From the NCBI GenBank assembly GCA_026122225.1, contig JANEZZ010001900.1, positions 806,001 to 870,000 of the forward strand: a DNA stretch of 64,000 nucleotides, read 5' to 3'. Origin of the DNA: Heloderma charlesbogerti (taxonomy: Eukaryota; Chordata; Lepidosauria; Squamata; Helodermatidae). The notes beneath the pieces were generated by a model. It ran no database searches, was not told the origin of the DNA, and was given only the letters and a program-made list of their open reading frames with translations. The stretch's first letter is position 1. Each line of letters begins with the position of its first letter. This document shows positions 20,466 through 33,125 of the stretch, in pieces. The translations under genes were made by a program, and so were the position numbers.

Positions 20466-21283
20466 TATTTGCTGCATAAAAGAGTTGCCATGGATGTGGA
20501 CAGTTACATTTAAATGCAAGGGCATTTAAAAGAGGTACTTAAAATTCAGGGTCATGCATTTCTGCTTGCCTGTCATGCTCACCCCTCCCCTTCCAAACAC
20601 CTGGGTGTGCCATTTCTCCTCCCTTCTCCAGGACCTGCCTGCCCCTGTCTTCTCTGATTTCTCTAGGCTTTTACTGCAGTCCCAGCCATGCCTCTGCTTG
20701 CTTTTGATGTTGGTGATTTCAGTGAAGGGCAAGGGGTTTGATGTTAGCATTGGCATGGCAGATGTCCTTGGAGTCAGAAATCTAGTTCCAAGAATAACTT
20801 GGAAACCCATTTTACAGATTCTCTCCAGCCAACTAAGCTAGTCAAAATGATCAAAACTTGTGTCAGCTCAGTGGTTGCAGAATTACAGATGCAATGTGTC
20901 TGCTCACCAATCAAAGGGTAATACACAAACTCATTGGCTCATTTTTCATTAACACAATGCTGCCAACAGAATCAGTTTGGACCCATTAGGCTACTACAAT
21001 GATACAATAGCTCTAATGTAGGATGGCGTAGGCAGCTACATTGTTGAGGTCAACAGGCTCACTCCTGAGGTCAATTTCAGGATTGGATAGGTTGAACACT
21101 GGGATATAAATTGGAATAGCATAATAACAGTGTTATTGGGTTGTATTGTAATGTGTTTGTATAATTGTATTCGCCTGCTTACATTAGAATTTTAAATTTA
21201 ATCAATTTAAATTGCCATCTCCATTTCAATTTAAATTGCCATCCCGTTCCCCCTCTCCAAAGTTGCTTTCAGACTTCCTAAAC
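20466..21283. other. No gene recognised
   Basis: Unique-looking sequence. The last 8 bases form the target duplication of the next MITE. Confidence 0.4.
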
Positions 21284-21424
21284 CAGCCTTCCCCAACCTG
21301 GTACCCTCCAGATGTTTTGGATTTTGACTCCCATCAGCCCCAGCTAGCATGGCCAGTGGTCAGGAATGCTGGGAGTTGTAGTCCAAAACATTTGGAGGGT
21401 ACCAGGTTAGGCTGGGGAAGCTTC
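21284..21424. mobile_element. Short foldback hAT MITE (CAGCCTTCCCCAACC)
   Basis: Starts CAGCCTTCCCCAACCTGG and ends with its complement, slightly altered (GGCTGGGGAAGCTTC). The 8-bp duplication is TCCTAAAC (21276-21283) and TCCCAAAC (21425-21432), one transition. Complementary halves meet at GCTAGCATGGCCAGTGG. Confidence 0.88.
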
Positions 21425-21835
21425 TCCCAAACCATGTATAATCAATGCATAGAGGGGGCAGTGGGTTTTTTAAAAAAAAAATTAAAGCACTTTTAGTCCA
21501 CTCCTCAGCCAAAAAGGCTCCCATAGTGATTTACAAATGATCAATAAAAACAAAACAGTCCCTGCTTGTTTACCATTCCAAAAGACGTGACACAAAAGGA
21601 AAAAGAAATAGGGAGGGAAAGGGAAAAAGCAAGTCTTCCTTTTCCCCATCTCATCCCCTCTGCTTCAGCCTGCTGGAATGGAAGTTGATGGATTGTATCC
21701 ACTGTCCCTGATGTCCACACATTGATCAGCAGGCACATAAGATCTCAGAGCCAATCAGTGTGTGGAGGTCAGGGCAGTAGCAAGCCTTGACTCTAGCATG
21801 CTTTGGCTAGAACATGGTTTAGAAGGTCTGGAAAG

Positions 21836-21995
21836 GGTGAGAGTTAGTAGAAAGAGTGTTATACAGAGAACTGGGAAGCCTGGGTTCAAATCCCAGCTCA
21901 GCTGTGGACTAACGTAGGACAACCATCTGCAAAAGATGACTTCTCTATACTGATAACAGTTGTACAGAAGAGGAAATTCTGGCAGGGGTACACTA
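21836..21995 (+). mobile_element. tRNA SINE, partial
   Basis: Keeps the head (GAAGCCTGGGTTCAAATCCC as box B) and part of the body. The tail is replaced by unrelated sequence. Confidence 0.65.
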
Positions 21996-22282
21996 TTGGG
22001 GTGTATTATTTAAGCCATTTATAATACATGGTAATTTGAGATTATTCATTTCACCTATATCTTTCATAAAATTTCTAGTACACAACATTTCCTTTTTCAT
22101 TTGAATTCAACAAAGTTTATTTCACAAGGTCTGTATTGATCAAATACAGATATGTACACATGGGCAATGCACAGATCTGCTTTTAATTCAATGTATCCAA
22201 TCCAATTCGGTGAAGACAGACAAGGTGGCTAGCTTAAGGACTCCATAGGTGTTTGCTGACGTAATGACTAGGTCATAATGAT

Positions 22283-22424
22283 CAGCCTTCCCCAATTTAG
22301 TGCCTTCCAGATGTGTTGGAGAGTCACACCCATCCCATCATTCCTAGCCAGCATGTCCAATGGCTGGAATGATGGGAGTTGCAGTCCAATACATCTTGAA
22401 GACACCACATTTGGGAAGACTGAT
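22283..22424. mobile_element. Short foldback hAT MITE
   Basis: CAGCCTTCCCCAATTTAG at the left, complementary TTGGGAAGACTG at the right, with the hairpin interior CCCATCATTCCTAGCC / GGAATGATGGGAG. Flanks ATAATGAT and ATTTAGAT agree at 5 of 8 positions, so the duplication is weak. Confidence 0.78.
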
Positions 22425-22434
22425 TTAGATAGAT

Positions 22435-22570
22435 CAGGGGTGGGCAACTTGTGGTCCTCCAGATATTTTGGCCTCCATATCCCATCAGCCCTACCCAACA
22501 TAGCCAATGGTGAGGGATGATAGAATTTGTATACCAAAACATCTCAAGGGCCACAAGTTGCCCACCCCTA
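22435..22570. mobile_element. Short foldback hAT MITE (CAGGGGTGGGCAACT)
   Basis: Starts CAGGGGTGGGCAACTTG and ends CAAGTTGCCCACCCCTA. The 8-bp duplication is AGATAGAT (22427-22434) and AGATAGAA (22571-22578). It sits 10 bp from the previous MITE. Confidence 0.9.
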
Positions 22571-22578
22571 AGATAGAA

Positions 22579-23640
22579 CTTGGGATTAATTTACCTATGA
22601 TGCCATTCATGGTCCTGGAACTTAGCAGCAATTCCAAGAGGCAAAGGAGATGAATGCCAAGACATTTTCAGTCTTGAAATCCTATGGTTTCAATGGAGAC
22701 ATGTTAGGACCAGGCAGGCTTTGTATCGTTATACCCCAAGGTTTGTGAAAATCATTTTCTTTCAACATTTGGAAAATTCTGATTACAAAGCCATCTGTAA
22801 TCCAAATGAGAGCAAATAGGCTCAGCCTGCCTCCACTGAAGACAATGGAAATACACAGGCCTGGGAGAGGCCCCAAGATTTCCAGGCTGCAGTAATGGGG
22901 CTTCCACTGAGTTTAGGACAAATGAAAACATAACTTGTAGATTTAGTATCAGAAATATTCTCCATCCAAAATAAAAGCAAGGGCAGCTGGGGATGCAAAC
23001 ATGGAAAGATGGCTAAAACTTTCCATTGCGTGACACTTGCTTCAACATAAATATTTATACCCTGCTAATTAAAGTGTGCCTTAATGGGGAGGGGGACCAA
23101 TTTCACTTTCCTTTGACCATGCTTTCATGGAAGCAAGCTGAATATGGACACCATTTCCTTATTCTAACGGCTATACCTCATCTACTCCAAAAATAGAAAG
23201 GTACAGGCTATTAAGTAAGCATCTTTTATTCTGTTTGTATTGCCAAACATTGTTAGTATTACAGCTCAGAAATTATACAAATCAACTAGAAGGGGAAGCA
23301 TCCATGATAAATTGGCACTTGACTCTGTGACTAGGGCTCTCTGAGAGGCAGCACTGTGAGACAGATGAGAAATTGCTTCACCTCTAGTAGGTAACTCAAC
23401 CGAAAATAAACGGAAATGGAAATCAATAGTCAGCTCAACAAATTTGGGGGTTCATTTATAAAGGACACTGGTGGAAACTAACCTGAAAACAGCAATACTA
23501 AAACATATATATGGGTTGAGCAAAATAAAAACTTTTAGATTCTTGATGGAAAGCTACTTTCATTGAATGGGTATGCTATAACACCAATCCAATCAGGAGC
23601 AAAATAACTTGTTTAGCATTTCAAACCAGACAGATATTTG
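22579..23640. other. No gene recognised
   Basis: Unique-looking sequence with no supported feature. Confidence 0.4.
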
Positions 23641-23767
23641 TTGTTGTTGTTCAGTCGTTCAGTCGTGTCCGACTCTTCGTGACCCCATGGACCATAGCAT
23701 GCCAGGCCTTCCTATCCTCCACTCTCTCCCTGAGTGTGCTCAAGTCCATATTATTACATCGGTGATG

Positions 23768-24373
23768 CTATCTAGCCATCTCATCCTCTGCCATCCCCTT
23801 CTCCTTTTGCCTTTTGCCTTCAATCTTTCCCAGCATCAGGGTCTTTTCCAGGGAGTTTTGTCTTCGCATTAGGTGGCCAAAATATTTGAGCTTCAGCTTC
23901 AGTATCTGTCCTTCCAAGGAGCACTCAGGGTTGATTTCCTTTAGGATGGACTGATTTGACCTCCTTGCAGTCCAGGGCACTCGTAAGAGTCTTCTCCAGC
24001 ACCACAGTTTGAAAGCATCGATTCTTCGGCACTCAGCCTTCCTTATAGTCCAGCTCTCACAGCCATACGTTACTACTGGGAAAACCATAGCTTTGATGAT
24101 ATGAACCTTTGTCAGCAAGGTGATGTCTCTGCTTCTTACAATGCTGTCTAGGTTTGCCACAGCTTTCCTCCCAAGGAGCAAGCGTCTTTTAATTTCATAG
24201 CTACAGTCACCGTCAGCGGTGATCTTGGAGCCCAAGAAAGTAAAATCTGTCACTGCTTCCATTTCTTCCCCTTCTATATGCCAGGAAGTGATGGGGCCAG
24301 ATGCCATGATCTTTGTTTTTTTAATGTTGAGTTTCAAACCAACTTTTGCACTCTCCTCTTTCACCCTCAACAA
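23768..24373 (-). pseudogene. BovB polyprotein C-terminal remnant
   Basis: A 201-codon frame matching the C-terminal part of RTE polyproteins: AGLKLN-like start, FLGSKITADGDCSYEIKRR, VFPVVTYGCESWTIRKAE, LLRVPWTARRSNQSILKEI. It lies downstream of the RT catalytic box, which this copy lacks. Confidence 0.85.
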
Positions 24374-25134
24374 GGGCTCTTTAGATCCTCTTCGCTTTCT
24401 GCCATTAGGGTGGTATCGTCTGCATTTCGGAGGTTGTTGATAATTCTCCTGGCAATCTTAATTCCGACCTGTGAGTCATCCAGCCCGGCATTTCTCATGA
24501 TGTACTCTGCATATAAATTAAATAAGCAGGGTAACAATATACAGCCTTGTTGTACTCCTTTCTTCCTTTGTTGTACTCTCTAGTCTTTCCCATTCTATTG
24601 TTTTCTTTGATTTCTTCGCATTGTTCATTTAAGAAGGCCTTCTTGTCTCTCCTTACTATTCTCTGGAACTCTGCATTCAGTTGGGTATATCTTCCCCATT
24701 CTCCCTTGCTTTTCGCTTCCCTTCTTTCCTCACCTACTTGTAAAGCCTCATCAGAGATCAGACAGCCACTTTGCTTTCTTGCATTTCTTTTTCTTTGGGA
24801 TGGATTGAGTTGCTGCCTCCTGAACAATGTTACGGACCTCTGTCCATAGTTCCTCAGGCACTCTGTCTATCAGGTCTAATCCCTTAAATCTATTTGTCAC
24901 CTCCACTGTATATTCATAAGGGATATGATTTAGGTCATACCTGAATGGTTTAGTGGTTTTCCCTATGTTCTTCAATTTAAGCTGGAATTTTGCAATAAGA
25001 AGCTCATGATCTGAGCCACAGTTAGCTCCAGGTCTTGTTTTTACTGACTGTATAGAGCTTCTCCATCTTTGGCTGCAAAGTACATAATCAATCTGATTTC
25101 GATATTGACCATCTGGTGATGTCCATGTGTAGAG

Positions 25135-26025
25135 TCACCTCTTGTGCTGTTGGAAAAGAGTGTTAGCTATGATCAGCGTGTTCTCTTGGCAAAACTCGAT
25201 TAGCCTTTGTCCTGCTTCATTTTGTACACCAAGGCCATGCTTGCCTGTTATTCCAGTGATTTCTTGACTTCCTACTTTAGCATTCCAATCCCCTATGATG
25301 AAGAGGACAACTTTTTTTGGTGTTAGTTCTAGAAGATGTTGTAGGTCTTCATAGAACCAATCAACCTCAGCTTCTTTGGCATCAGTGGTTGGGGCATAGA
25401 CTTGAATTACTGTGATGTTGAATGGTTTGCCTTGGATTCGTACTGAGATCATTCTGTCGTTTTTGAGATTGTACCCCAGTACTGCTTTTCCCACCCTTTT
25501 GTTGACTATGAGTGCTACTCCATTTCTTCTAAGGGATTCTTGCCCACAGTAGTAGATATAATGGTCACCTGAATTAAATTCGCCCATGCTTGTCCATTTG
25601 AGTTCGCTGATTCCCAAGATGTCGATGTTCAATCTTGCCATCTCATGTTTGACCACCTCCAGCTTACCTTGATTCATTGATCTTACATTCCAGTTTCCTA
25701 AACAATATTGTTCTTTACAGCATCGGACTTTCTTTTCACCACCAGACACATCCACAGCTGAGTGTCCTTTCGACTTTTGCCCAGCCGCTTCACTCTTTCT
25801 GGCGCTACTTGGAAATTCCCTCTGCTGTTCCCCAGTAGTATATTGGACACCTTCCGACCTGAGGAGCTCATCTTCCGGCGTCATCTCTTTTAGCCTTGTG
25901 ATACATTCCATGGGGTTTTCTTGGCAAGAATACTGGAGTGGGTTGCCATTTCCTTCTCCAGTGGACCATATTTTGTCAGAACTCTCCACCATGACCTGTC
26001 CGTCTTGGGTGGCCCTGCACAGCAT
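25135..26025 (-). pseudogene. BovB endonuclease-domain frame, 296 codons open
   Basis: Encodes the N-terminal part of the RTE/BovB polyprotein with an APE-type endonuclease. Landmarks in order: GNWNVRSMNQ, GISELKW (catalytic Glu), IQVYAPTTD, IGDWNAKVG (Asp/Asn pair). The frame ends at a TGA just after QQHKR; past it the frame continues with QIDYVLCS and SDHELL, the conserved SDH of this family. In the plus-strand relative the same position is CGA, so a single CpG-type transition explains the stop. The partner RT region is deleted, so the element is dead. Confidence 0.85.
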
Positions 26026-26078
26026 AGCTTATGGCTTCACTGAGTTATGCAAGCCCGTTCGCCACAACAAGGCAGTGA

Positions 26079-27780
26079 ACCATGAAGGGGGGACAAACTC
26101 TTAGGCTGTATTAAGCGTTGTAAGGATACAGGCTCAAAAGGCCGATTATCACGTCTGCACAGGTATAATGGCTACTTTTATATCTGGATAGTGATGTGAC
26201 GCATTAAAGATACTGTTGCAACAAGAGGGAATGCTGACATAAGACATTCAGTCAAGAATGACACTGAATTCATTTCTTTTTGCTGCCGCATGGGGATGTC
26301 CTTGGCACTTCATGGAGCTAGGGCACTCATTCCCTTTCCCCCTCCCCACTTCCAGCGCTTACACATGAGAACACCTGAATAGGGCTTATATGATTGAAAA
26401 AAGCTCCATACTCAGTATAGTTTTGCATACTAGTTAATGATTCAGCATCAAGGTTTCTGCCTGACCTGACTTTTAATTTTTTTTCTGGACATTAATTACC
26501 ATGCCTCTTCCAGTTTTAAAGTACAACAGACTAACATCTCTCACATTATTATTTCAAGAAGAGCTGGGAAATATTTTCAGTGGGCATGAACACAGTAGTG
26601 TTTAAAACTTTTCCTTAAACAATGGTGGGTTTTCTTAATCTGCTAGTCATTCCAGAACCGTACCAGTTACCCCTCACTTGAAACTAAAGCTACTGGGAGC
26701 TGTATATGATTTGCCTATTCCGGTGAGGGAAACCTCCCCCAGCATGCTTTGTAAAATGTCAGTTATGAATTGAATCCTGTTGCCTCAGTCATGCTCTTCG
26801 GGGATGCCAATTATTTACAAATTGGATTACCAGCTGTGTTTTTACAAGATTCTAGGATTTGTTATATAACTTTCTAATTGTGTCCTTGGAGAGGGAAAGC
26901 ATGTTTTGCACAGAAGCCATATTGTCTCGAGTTTCCCTACTGTGCATTGCAATCTGATTTGTGGTAGTAGCATGTACTTTTTACAGCATAAGTAGTGGGG
27001 TGATTTTTTTTTTAAAAAAATCAACTATTAAATATCATTGCACATTTTATTGCCAAACATGGCCTCTTCATGTAAAGCCATAACTTCTTCTGACTTTCTA
27101 CTGTACCATCTAAAATTACCTCTAGCTTTGTTAATATAAAATGATCTAGTTTCTCTCTGCTTCTATTTTCCACCTACCAAGGAACCTGTGTGTTTCACTT
27201 AAGGATGGAGACAGTTCTGAGTACAGCTGGATCTTGTATTGTCAAAAATAGGGGATCAACCATTGTTTGTTTCTTCTTCCCATCAACCCTTGGGAGGTGT
27301 AACCTGAAACCATCTCAGTACCTGGCAGAGTCTAATCAACAGTATTCTCTCCTGTTCTCAATTTTTGTTGATGGTGCTGTTTCAAAATTTTCACATTTTT
27401 TTAAAGGGATTTTTTAATTTTAAAAGTTGCAACTTTGAATTGTAAGTTCCCCTGGGAGCCCTATTTGGGCAGAAAGGTTACTCATAAATTTACAAATAAA
27501 TGAATAAATAATAAATAATGTGAATATCTGCACCTTTCTCCCATTTCCCATCTTAAGACTGTAACCAAATGCAGACTCCATGGCTTGATCATCAGCCACT
27601 CCCAACATTTTTGCTTTGTTTCCTATCTTGCCAGGAAGAGTTTTAAAGGGTTTGAAACCTTGCACAGTATTTTGTGACCTCTGAGATGGCCTCATAAAGG
27701 CATTATGGCAATATAGATTTTGGTAATATTTTTTCTTGTTACAGTGGCTATTGGCAATAGGGTTCATTGATTTAATTTCC
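26079..27780. other. No gene recognised
   Basis: About 1.7 kb of AT-rich unique-looking sequence. A GGCTACTTTTATATC-type stretch and poly-A/T runs are visible, but no gene. Confidence 0.4.
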
Positions 27781-27990
27781 TTTAGTTTATTACATTTATA
27801 TCACATCTTTCTTTCATGGAAGCCTCATTTTACCTCACAGCCACCCTGTGAGCTAAATTAGGCTGAAAATGCGTGACTGACTCAAAGTCATCTAATGAGC
27901 TTTGTGGCTGAGTGGGGATTTGAATCCTGGTTTCCCCCAGTCCTAATCCAACACTCTAATATCCACTATAGACTACACTGACTATCTTTC
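27781..27990 (-). mobile_element. tRNA-derived SINE, diverged
   Basis: ACATTTATATCACATCTTTC tail, CACAGCCACCCTGTGAGCTA body, GGATTTGAATCCTGGTTTCC box B region, and CACTCTAATATCCACTATAG head on the reverse strand. Confidence 0.8.
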
Positions 27991-29468
27991 CTTGTCAGAT
28001 TCCTGTGTCTTCTAAATAGGTGTATTTATGTATTTCTTTGATTAACATTGGAATAGGTGCCAGTGGAAGCTTCTACCTTTTTTTTAAGGCTAAATACAGT
28101 GTAGAGGTGTGTGGGGGCTTTTTAAAATGATCACAGCTGGGGAGGGAAAGGTTAAACATTTCCTCCCCAAACACTGCAGTCATGATGGAAAAAAGTGTGT
28201 GGGGAATGGGGTGGGGGTGTAAGGTGTGCCTAAGATTAAATCTTGAAATCCCCTAGCCACATAATTGACATAATAAGTACGTAGTTTGAACCTTAGGCCA
28301 TATTTACAGTGTTTTGAGCTGTTCTAGAAAGAATACATCAGCTGGCAACAAAATCCAGAGTCTTACAACATTCCATTCTACTGTAGAAATTTGCAGAGTC
28401 TGAAAATGCTACATATGTCAATATGGTGAGCATTTTTACAAATGTGGAATATTCTATTAACTTTAATGTCAGTCTGCTGACTAAGACATAAAACAAACAA
28501 CACTGAACCCATTGTGTAATTATTTTTCCAGAGGTATATCCTTCCCTTTGTATTTTTATTTGTTTAAATGACATGAAATAAATTGATGCTGAGGGAAGTC
28601 ATTAGTGCTAAAATTCATCTACAGCTATAGAAATGAAGTGAAATCATTTGGGAATGAAACAGTCAGAGCCTATTAAGAATCTGAATCATACAAAAAAAAA
28701 ATCATAAACTTTAGCTGTATAGCCAGTGTTTTCTTTTGAAGATGTGTGACTCAGTATTAATTAACCTGAGACATACAAAGTGTGTCTTTTTCAAAAATGC
28801 TTGGAAATGTTTTAAAAATTAAAGGACAACTAAAAGGATTTAGCATTAATTTTCACTAACCCTCCTATATTAAATTGCTAGTTTTGCCAGAGAGTAGTCT
28901 CTCGTAATACAGCTTTTCTAATGCTGACATGTTAGTAACTGACAAAACACCACATATAGTTAAGAATTAAGCCTTATTCAGGCATTCTAATCCTCCACAC
29001 AATATAATTCCATGAAGTAGAGTGGAAATGAGTGTACTAGCTGCACCACTTCCATCAGCCTCCAAACTTGGAGGGCAGTCAGCAACAGAGAACCTGCTCC
29101 ACTCATGTAGGTGCCCCATATGATTTCTTCCAGGCGTCTAAATCCCACTGAGAAACTACATGAGTAGAGCAGGCTACCCACTGGAGATGTTCACCATCCA
29201 GTGTGTGGAGGACAATGAGGATGGTAACAAGGATGGTGCCACAGGATGTAGAACTAGTGTTGTTGTTCCCATTCCCCCTCATATGATTCTAATCACATGG
29301 GGGATTAGAATGCCAAAACAGGGGTTTGGTGATGAACAAATTCTTGCACAGAGTGTTATAATTCATCACAGGGTGTTATAACTCCTAGGCCATTCATTTA
29401 TTTACTGGATGGCACTGGGCAAGTCACTAGTTGTCAGACACTGTTGTCTATCTATTTTCCAAGCTCTA
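27991..29468. other. No gene recognised
   Basis: About 1.5 kb of unique AT-rich sequence; nothing supported. Confidence 0.4.
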
Positions 29469-29908
29469 TTCCTGGAGTCTCTAACGTGGCGCCCATGTGG
29501 CACCAATGTGCCTGCAGACAACTCTCTTGGTGCCCACCAGGTTCCCTGCCTGTCCTGATTTTTATTTTATTCCTTATGCTGCTGTTATTGTTATTTTAGC
29601 CTCAGGCTGGCATGCTGCAACATAAAGGGCTGCCCTCCAGCTCCATCTTTATTTGGGTTCAAAACAGTGATGTTGTGTCTTAGAGCTCAGACCCTACCTT
29701 TGTCTTGCATGTAGGCACTTGAGAAGTTACTTTCCTTTTAGTTGCAGTAGTTTGCCTTCTGGGAAATGAGTGTTTTGTGACCAGGGATGTCCAACGTGCT
29801 AGCCATTTTATGAACGGGCAAGCCCCCCCCCCCATGGCAGCCAGTGCCCATAAAACTCTCAAAATTCAAAATGTGCCTATGGACTCAAAAATGTTGGGGA
29901 CTCCTATG
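29469..29908. mobile_element. hAT-like MITE(s), GGAGTCTCTAACGTGG type
   Basis: The left part starts CTGGAGTCTCTAACGTGG, CGCCCATGTGGCACC. An internal second tip CAGGGATGTCCAACGTG lies at 29782, and the right part ends ATGTTGGGGACTCCTA. The outer tips are roughly complementary. Either one element with internal repeats or two overlapping copies. No clean target duplication found. Confidence 0.55.
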
Positions 29909-30645
29909 ACTTATTCACATTCTCCTTCTTCCAAGGAGCTCAGGACCTTTAAATTTTGATCTCAGCACTTCACAGAATTCACAAGATTATTCCAGCACAT
30001 GAATATCACTCTAAAATGCGGCTCATAGTGATTCCATCAACTAGGAGGAAAAAAAGATTGTATGAATTGGCCTTCAGTGGCTATTATATTATCAGCTAAA
30101 CCTTTGCTTACATTCTTGTTGCAACTTGACAAAGTTATTTAGCTGAAATCAATGTACAATGTTCTCCTTTGATTTGTGTGTCAGTACAGAGAGGGCATGA
30201 CTAGAATTGAAAAGACTCTGCCAGTCTCTTCTGCAAATGAAAGCACACCTTTGTTTGCCATTCTTTTTAATGTAACATTTTCATAGAAAGTCTGTAACTC
30301 TCATTCAGATTTGCTCATCAGTATGTTACTGAATGAACTGTCTTAATGAACCTTGTAAATGTTCTTGGTGACCAACTTGAAAACGTTAATCAAGAGCAGT
30401 AACTTATGCTCACTTACAAGGAGCAGTAAATTATCCAACTTGTTATGCTCTTTGATACCATCTCTCAGATTCAAATTTTTAGCTCTGCTCTTTATCCACA
30501 ATTCATTGTCAGCACTGTGCTTCCTTTGACTACTTGATAAATTACCTTTTCATTATATTCTTCATCACTGTAATCAAAGATATATCAGCAAAATTCCTGT
30601 ATAGTCTCAATCTGGTGAGCTATAAATGAGGCTCTTAATGCTATC

Positions 30646-30687
<42 letters not shown>

Positions 30688-31855
30688 GCTCTACCTGTAT
30701 CAAGTAGGATAGCCCTAAAGTAGGCTCCTTGTTTATGCTTCATCTCTGTGTTGGGAGATGCTTGGAAAAACTACATCAGGTTGTGATAGATTCAAATACT
30801 TATTCTGACCCACAAATCCCCTTCTCCCAAATATTATTTTCCTTTCACAAATCAACATTTCTGTTATGTTAATCTAGATTATCTCATTTCTATAAACACT
30901 TTATAAAGCAAGGGTCAAGTTTGACAAGTATTAGGAAGTATTTAGGAAGCTTAGAGGTGGACATGTACATAGAGAGTTTCATTATTATAAACTAAGAGAC
31001 AGCCTCTTTGTTTCTTCACCATCTCAAAGATCAGCCTACAGCACCCTCTGTATTCCACTTAACAGGTTAGATTCAGTGGTTTTCCCAAGGTCAAACCAAG
31101 AAAATATCATGACCAATAAAAACTGAAGAAAAATAAGAGAGCAGGAAAAATACTGCAAATTTTGCACACAAGTAATTTATTGTAATAATAACATTTATAA
31201 AACACTATAAAATATTTATGAAAGTAATTTATAAAACATAGCTAAAATGGCATAACAAAAGATGCAGGTAAAAATGAATTTTTGAACCAGCGTCTCAGGA
31301 ATATACAAAGACTACAAAGACAGACTAAACATATCACAACCCTATTACAAAGTCTCAAATTTCAAGGGCAATCTGTAGAATGTAACATTGTTGCTTGCCA
31401 AACACATTTTGACTGGATAGTCTTTTTCAGCAGCAGTTGACAAGATTTGAAATGTCTGCTTCAGGATGGATCCCAAAAAGCCAATATCCAAAACCATATC
31501 TCTCAGGACATATGCATATGCTTAGAGTGGATGTTGTGAAATAACCTCCTCTACTCAGATCAGCAGGGTCTGAAGGAAAGTTTTAAATTCAAAGTTGAAG
31601 CAGAGAGCATCACTCCAATTCACATCCACATTCAGGAAAAATATTCTCCATTGTAGTCCTCCTGCCCTGTAGACTGACTGTACAGTTTCACTGCTTCTAC
31701 TGACACAAGTCTGTAAGTCCTCAGTACATGCCTTAAGAACTGCATCCTCACCTCACCTACCTCACAGATTCCTATGAAGATAAAGTGGTGGGTCATGGAT
31801 AGGGAGATATTGACATTGATGGCAGAGTGACAGTTAGGCCATATTGTGGCTCTTC
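29909..31855. other. No gene recognised; one tetranucleotide repeat
   Basis: About 1.9 kb of AT-rich unique-looking sequence with an (ATCT)n run at 30641-30686. Confidence 0.4.
30641..30686. repeat. (ATCT)n microsatellite
   Basis: About 11 uninterrupted ATCT units. A second array of the same motif is at 46081-46140. Confidence 0.95.
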
Positions 31856-32060
31856 TATAGCATTTGTATAGCACTTTTAGAATGTTCAAAGCACTTCACA
31901 TGCACTATCTTGTTGGCAATCATTACAGCAACCCTTGAAGATAGGCCAACATTATTATCCCCATATTTCAGATGGGCTGCAATCAAGAGCAAGTAGCTTT
32001 CCTGAGTGACTTTCTGGCTGAGATCACATTTGAACCCAGGACGTCAGCTTCAAAACTCAG
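31856..32060 (-). mobile_element. MIR-like SINE
   Basis: Antisense MIR wording in order: CAAAGCACTTCACATGCACT, TTACAGCAACCCTTGAAGAT, ATTATTATCCCCATATTTCA, GATGGGCTGCAATCAAGAGC, GATCACATTTGAACCCAGGA. Fairly well conserved for this class. Confidence 0.8.
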
Positions 32061-32061
32061 G

Positions 32062-32160
32062 CTGGAATTCTGCCCACATTTACATGGGAGTAAGTTCCAC
32101 TGAGCTCAGTTGTGCTAACTTCTGAGTAGATATGTACAGGCAGGATTGCACAATTACTTA
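32062..32160 (-). mobile_element. Small CAATCCTAT-type MITE
   Basis: Matches the family at 39696 and 60430 (ACATGGGAGTAAGTTCCACT, AACTTCTGAGTAGATATG, GGCAGGATTGCAC). Confidence 0.65.
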
Positions 32161-32162
32161 CT

Positions 32163-32297
32163 TAAGGCTGCAATCCTATGCATGTTTAGACAAAAAAGAA
32201 GTCTGACAACTCCCAGCATTCCCCAGCCAGCTGGCTGGGGAATGCTGGGAGTTGTTGGACTTTTTTCTGTCTAAACATGTTTAGGATTATGCCCTTA
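32163..32297. mobile_element. Near-perfect foldback MITE
   Basis: Arms of about 66 bp meet at CCAGCCAGCTGGCTGG. The left reads AAGGCTGCAATCCTATGCAT and GACAACTCCCAGCATTCCCC, and the right is its reverse complement with few changes. A relative of the same design lies at 39446-39568. Confidence 0.9.
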
Positions 32298-33117
32298 GTC
32301 CCAATTAGTATATAGATACTGCTACAGTAGCAGCATGGTTTTTATGGCAATGTTTCTGTAGCAATATTTCTGTTCTTTCAAATGCCGTTATCTGCCCTCA
32401 TGTGCAAGACAGGTCATTAACTGAAATAAATATAGTAACTAGGATATAAATCTCAACTCTGCATCTTGTGTGGCCATTTCAGGGAATACAAATAACTGAG
32501 AAATCAGGATGTTAGCATTTTACATATATTTGAACAAGAAAACTAGAAAATCAGCATGCAATGGAACATGGAAATGTGCAATAGCTGTGAGCTGTCTGCC
32601 AAATCCCCTTGTTCATGTCACTTTGTAGCATGACACAGAGTATATTTTGTCTAATTTATTACCAATTTGGAGCCAGATTTTCTGCTGGTGGAACTCCATT
32701 CATTTCAATGGTGTTATGTCAGCAGGGAATTTATCCCTTAGCCTCTAATAAAAGTGTTATGAAGTTCTGTATATCTCTTGGTGTTTGCATAATCTCAGCA
32801 TTGTCTGCAGTGCTCATGAGCCAGATCTTATTACTATAATAAAGTAAACGTCATTGTACTACCAGGCAAAGTGCTTTTTTTTGCCTCTGGATATCAACTT
32901 ATAGGGCACATGTAGGAGATTTCAACTGATAAGCAGGTAGGGATATTGAAGTTTACAAGACGGCAGCAGCTAAGTCATATTATACCATATACTAGTCTTG
33001 TTGCAAATGCAGGATAATTATTTCATCAGCAACTTGTTCCCAATAGTTCAGGCAGTCTTAAAAAGAGAACAGCCAGTCAATAGAGCCCAAGAACCTGTAT
33101 AAAGCTTGCAGATCAAC
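32298..33117. other. No gene recognised
   Basis: Unique-looking sequence; a C/T-poor AT-rich stretch with no supported feature. Confidence 0.4.
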
Positions 33118-33125
33118 ACTGTCAC

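Larger units (their letters stand above)
23641..26078 (-). mobile_element. BovB (RTE) LINE, internally deleted
   Basis: Minus-strand BovB. Its 3' end is at 23641 (complement of the CAACAACAA tail), and its 5' end, reading CACTGCCTTGTTGTGGCG, lies near 26075. Length is 2.4 kb against about 3.2 kb for the copy at 33775. Near 24570 the sequence passes directly from the MGKTRE region to the KEYNKAVY region, so roughly 0.8 kb including the RT palm is missing. No target duplication was found. Confidence 0.9.
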
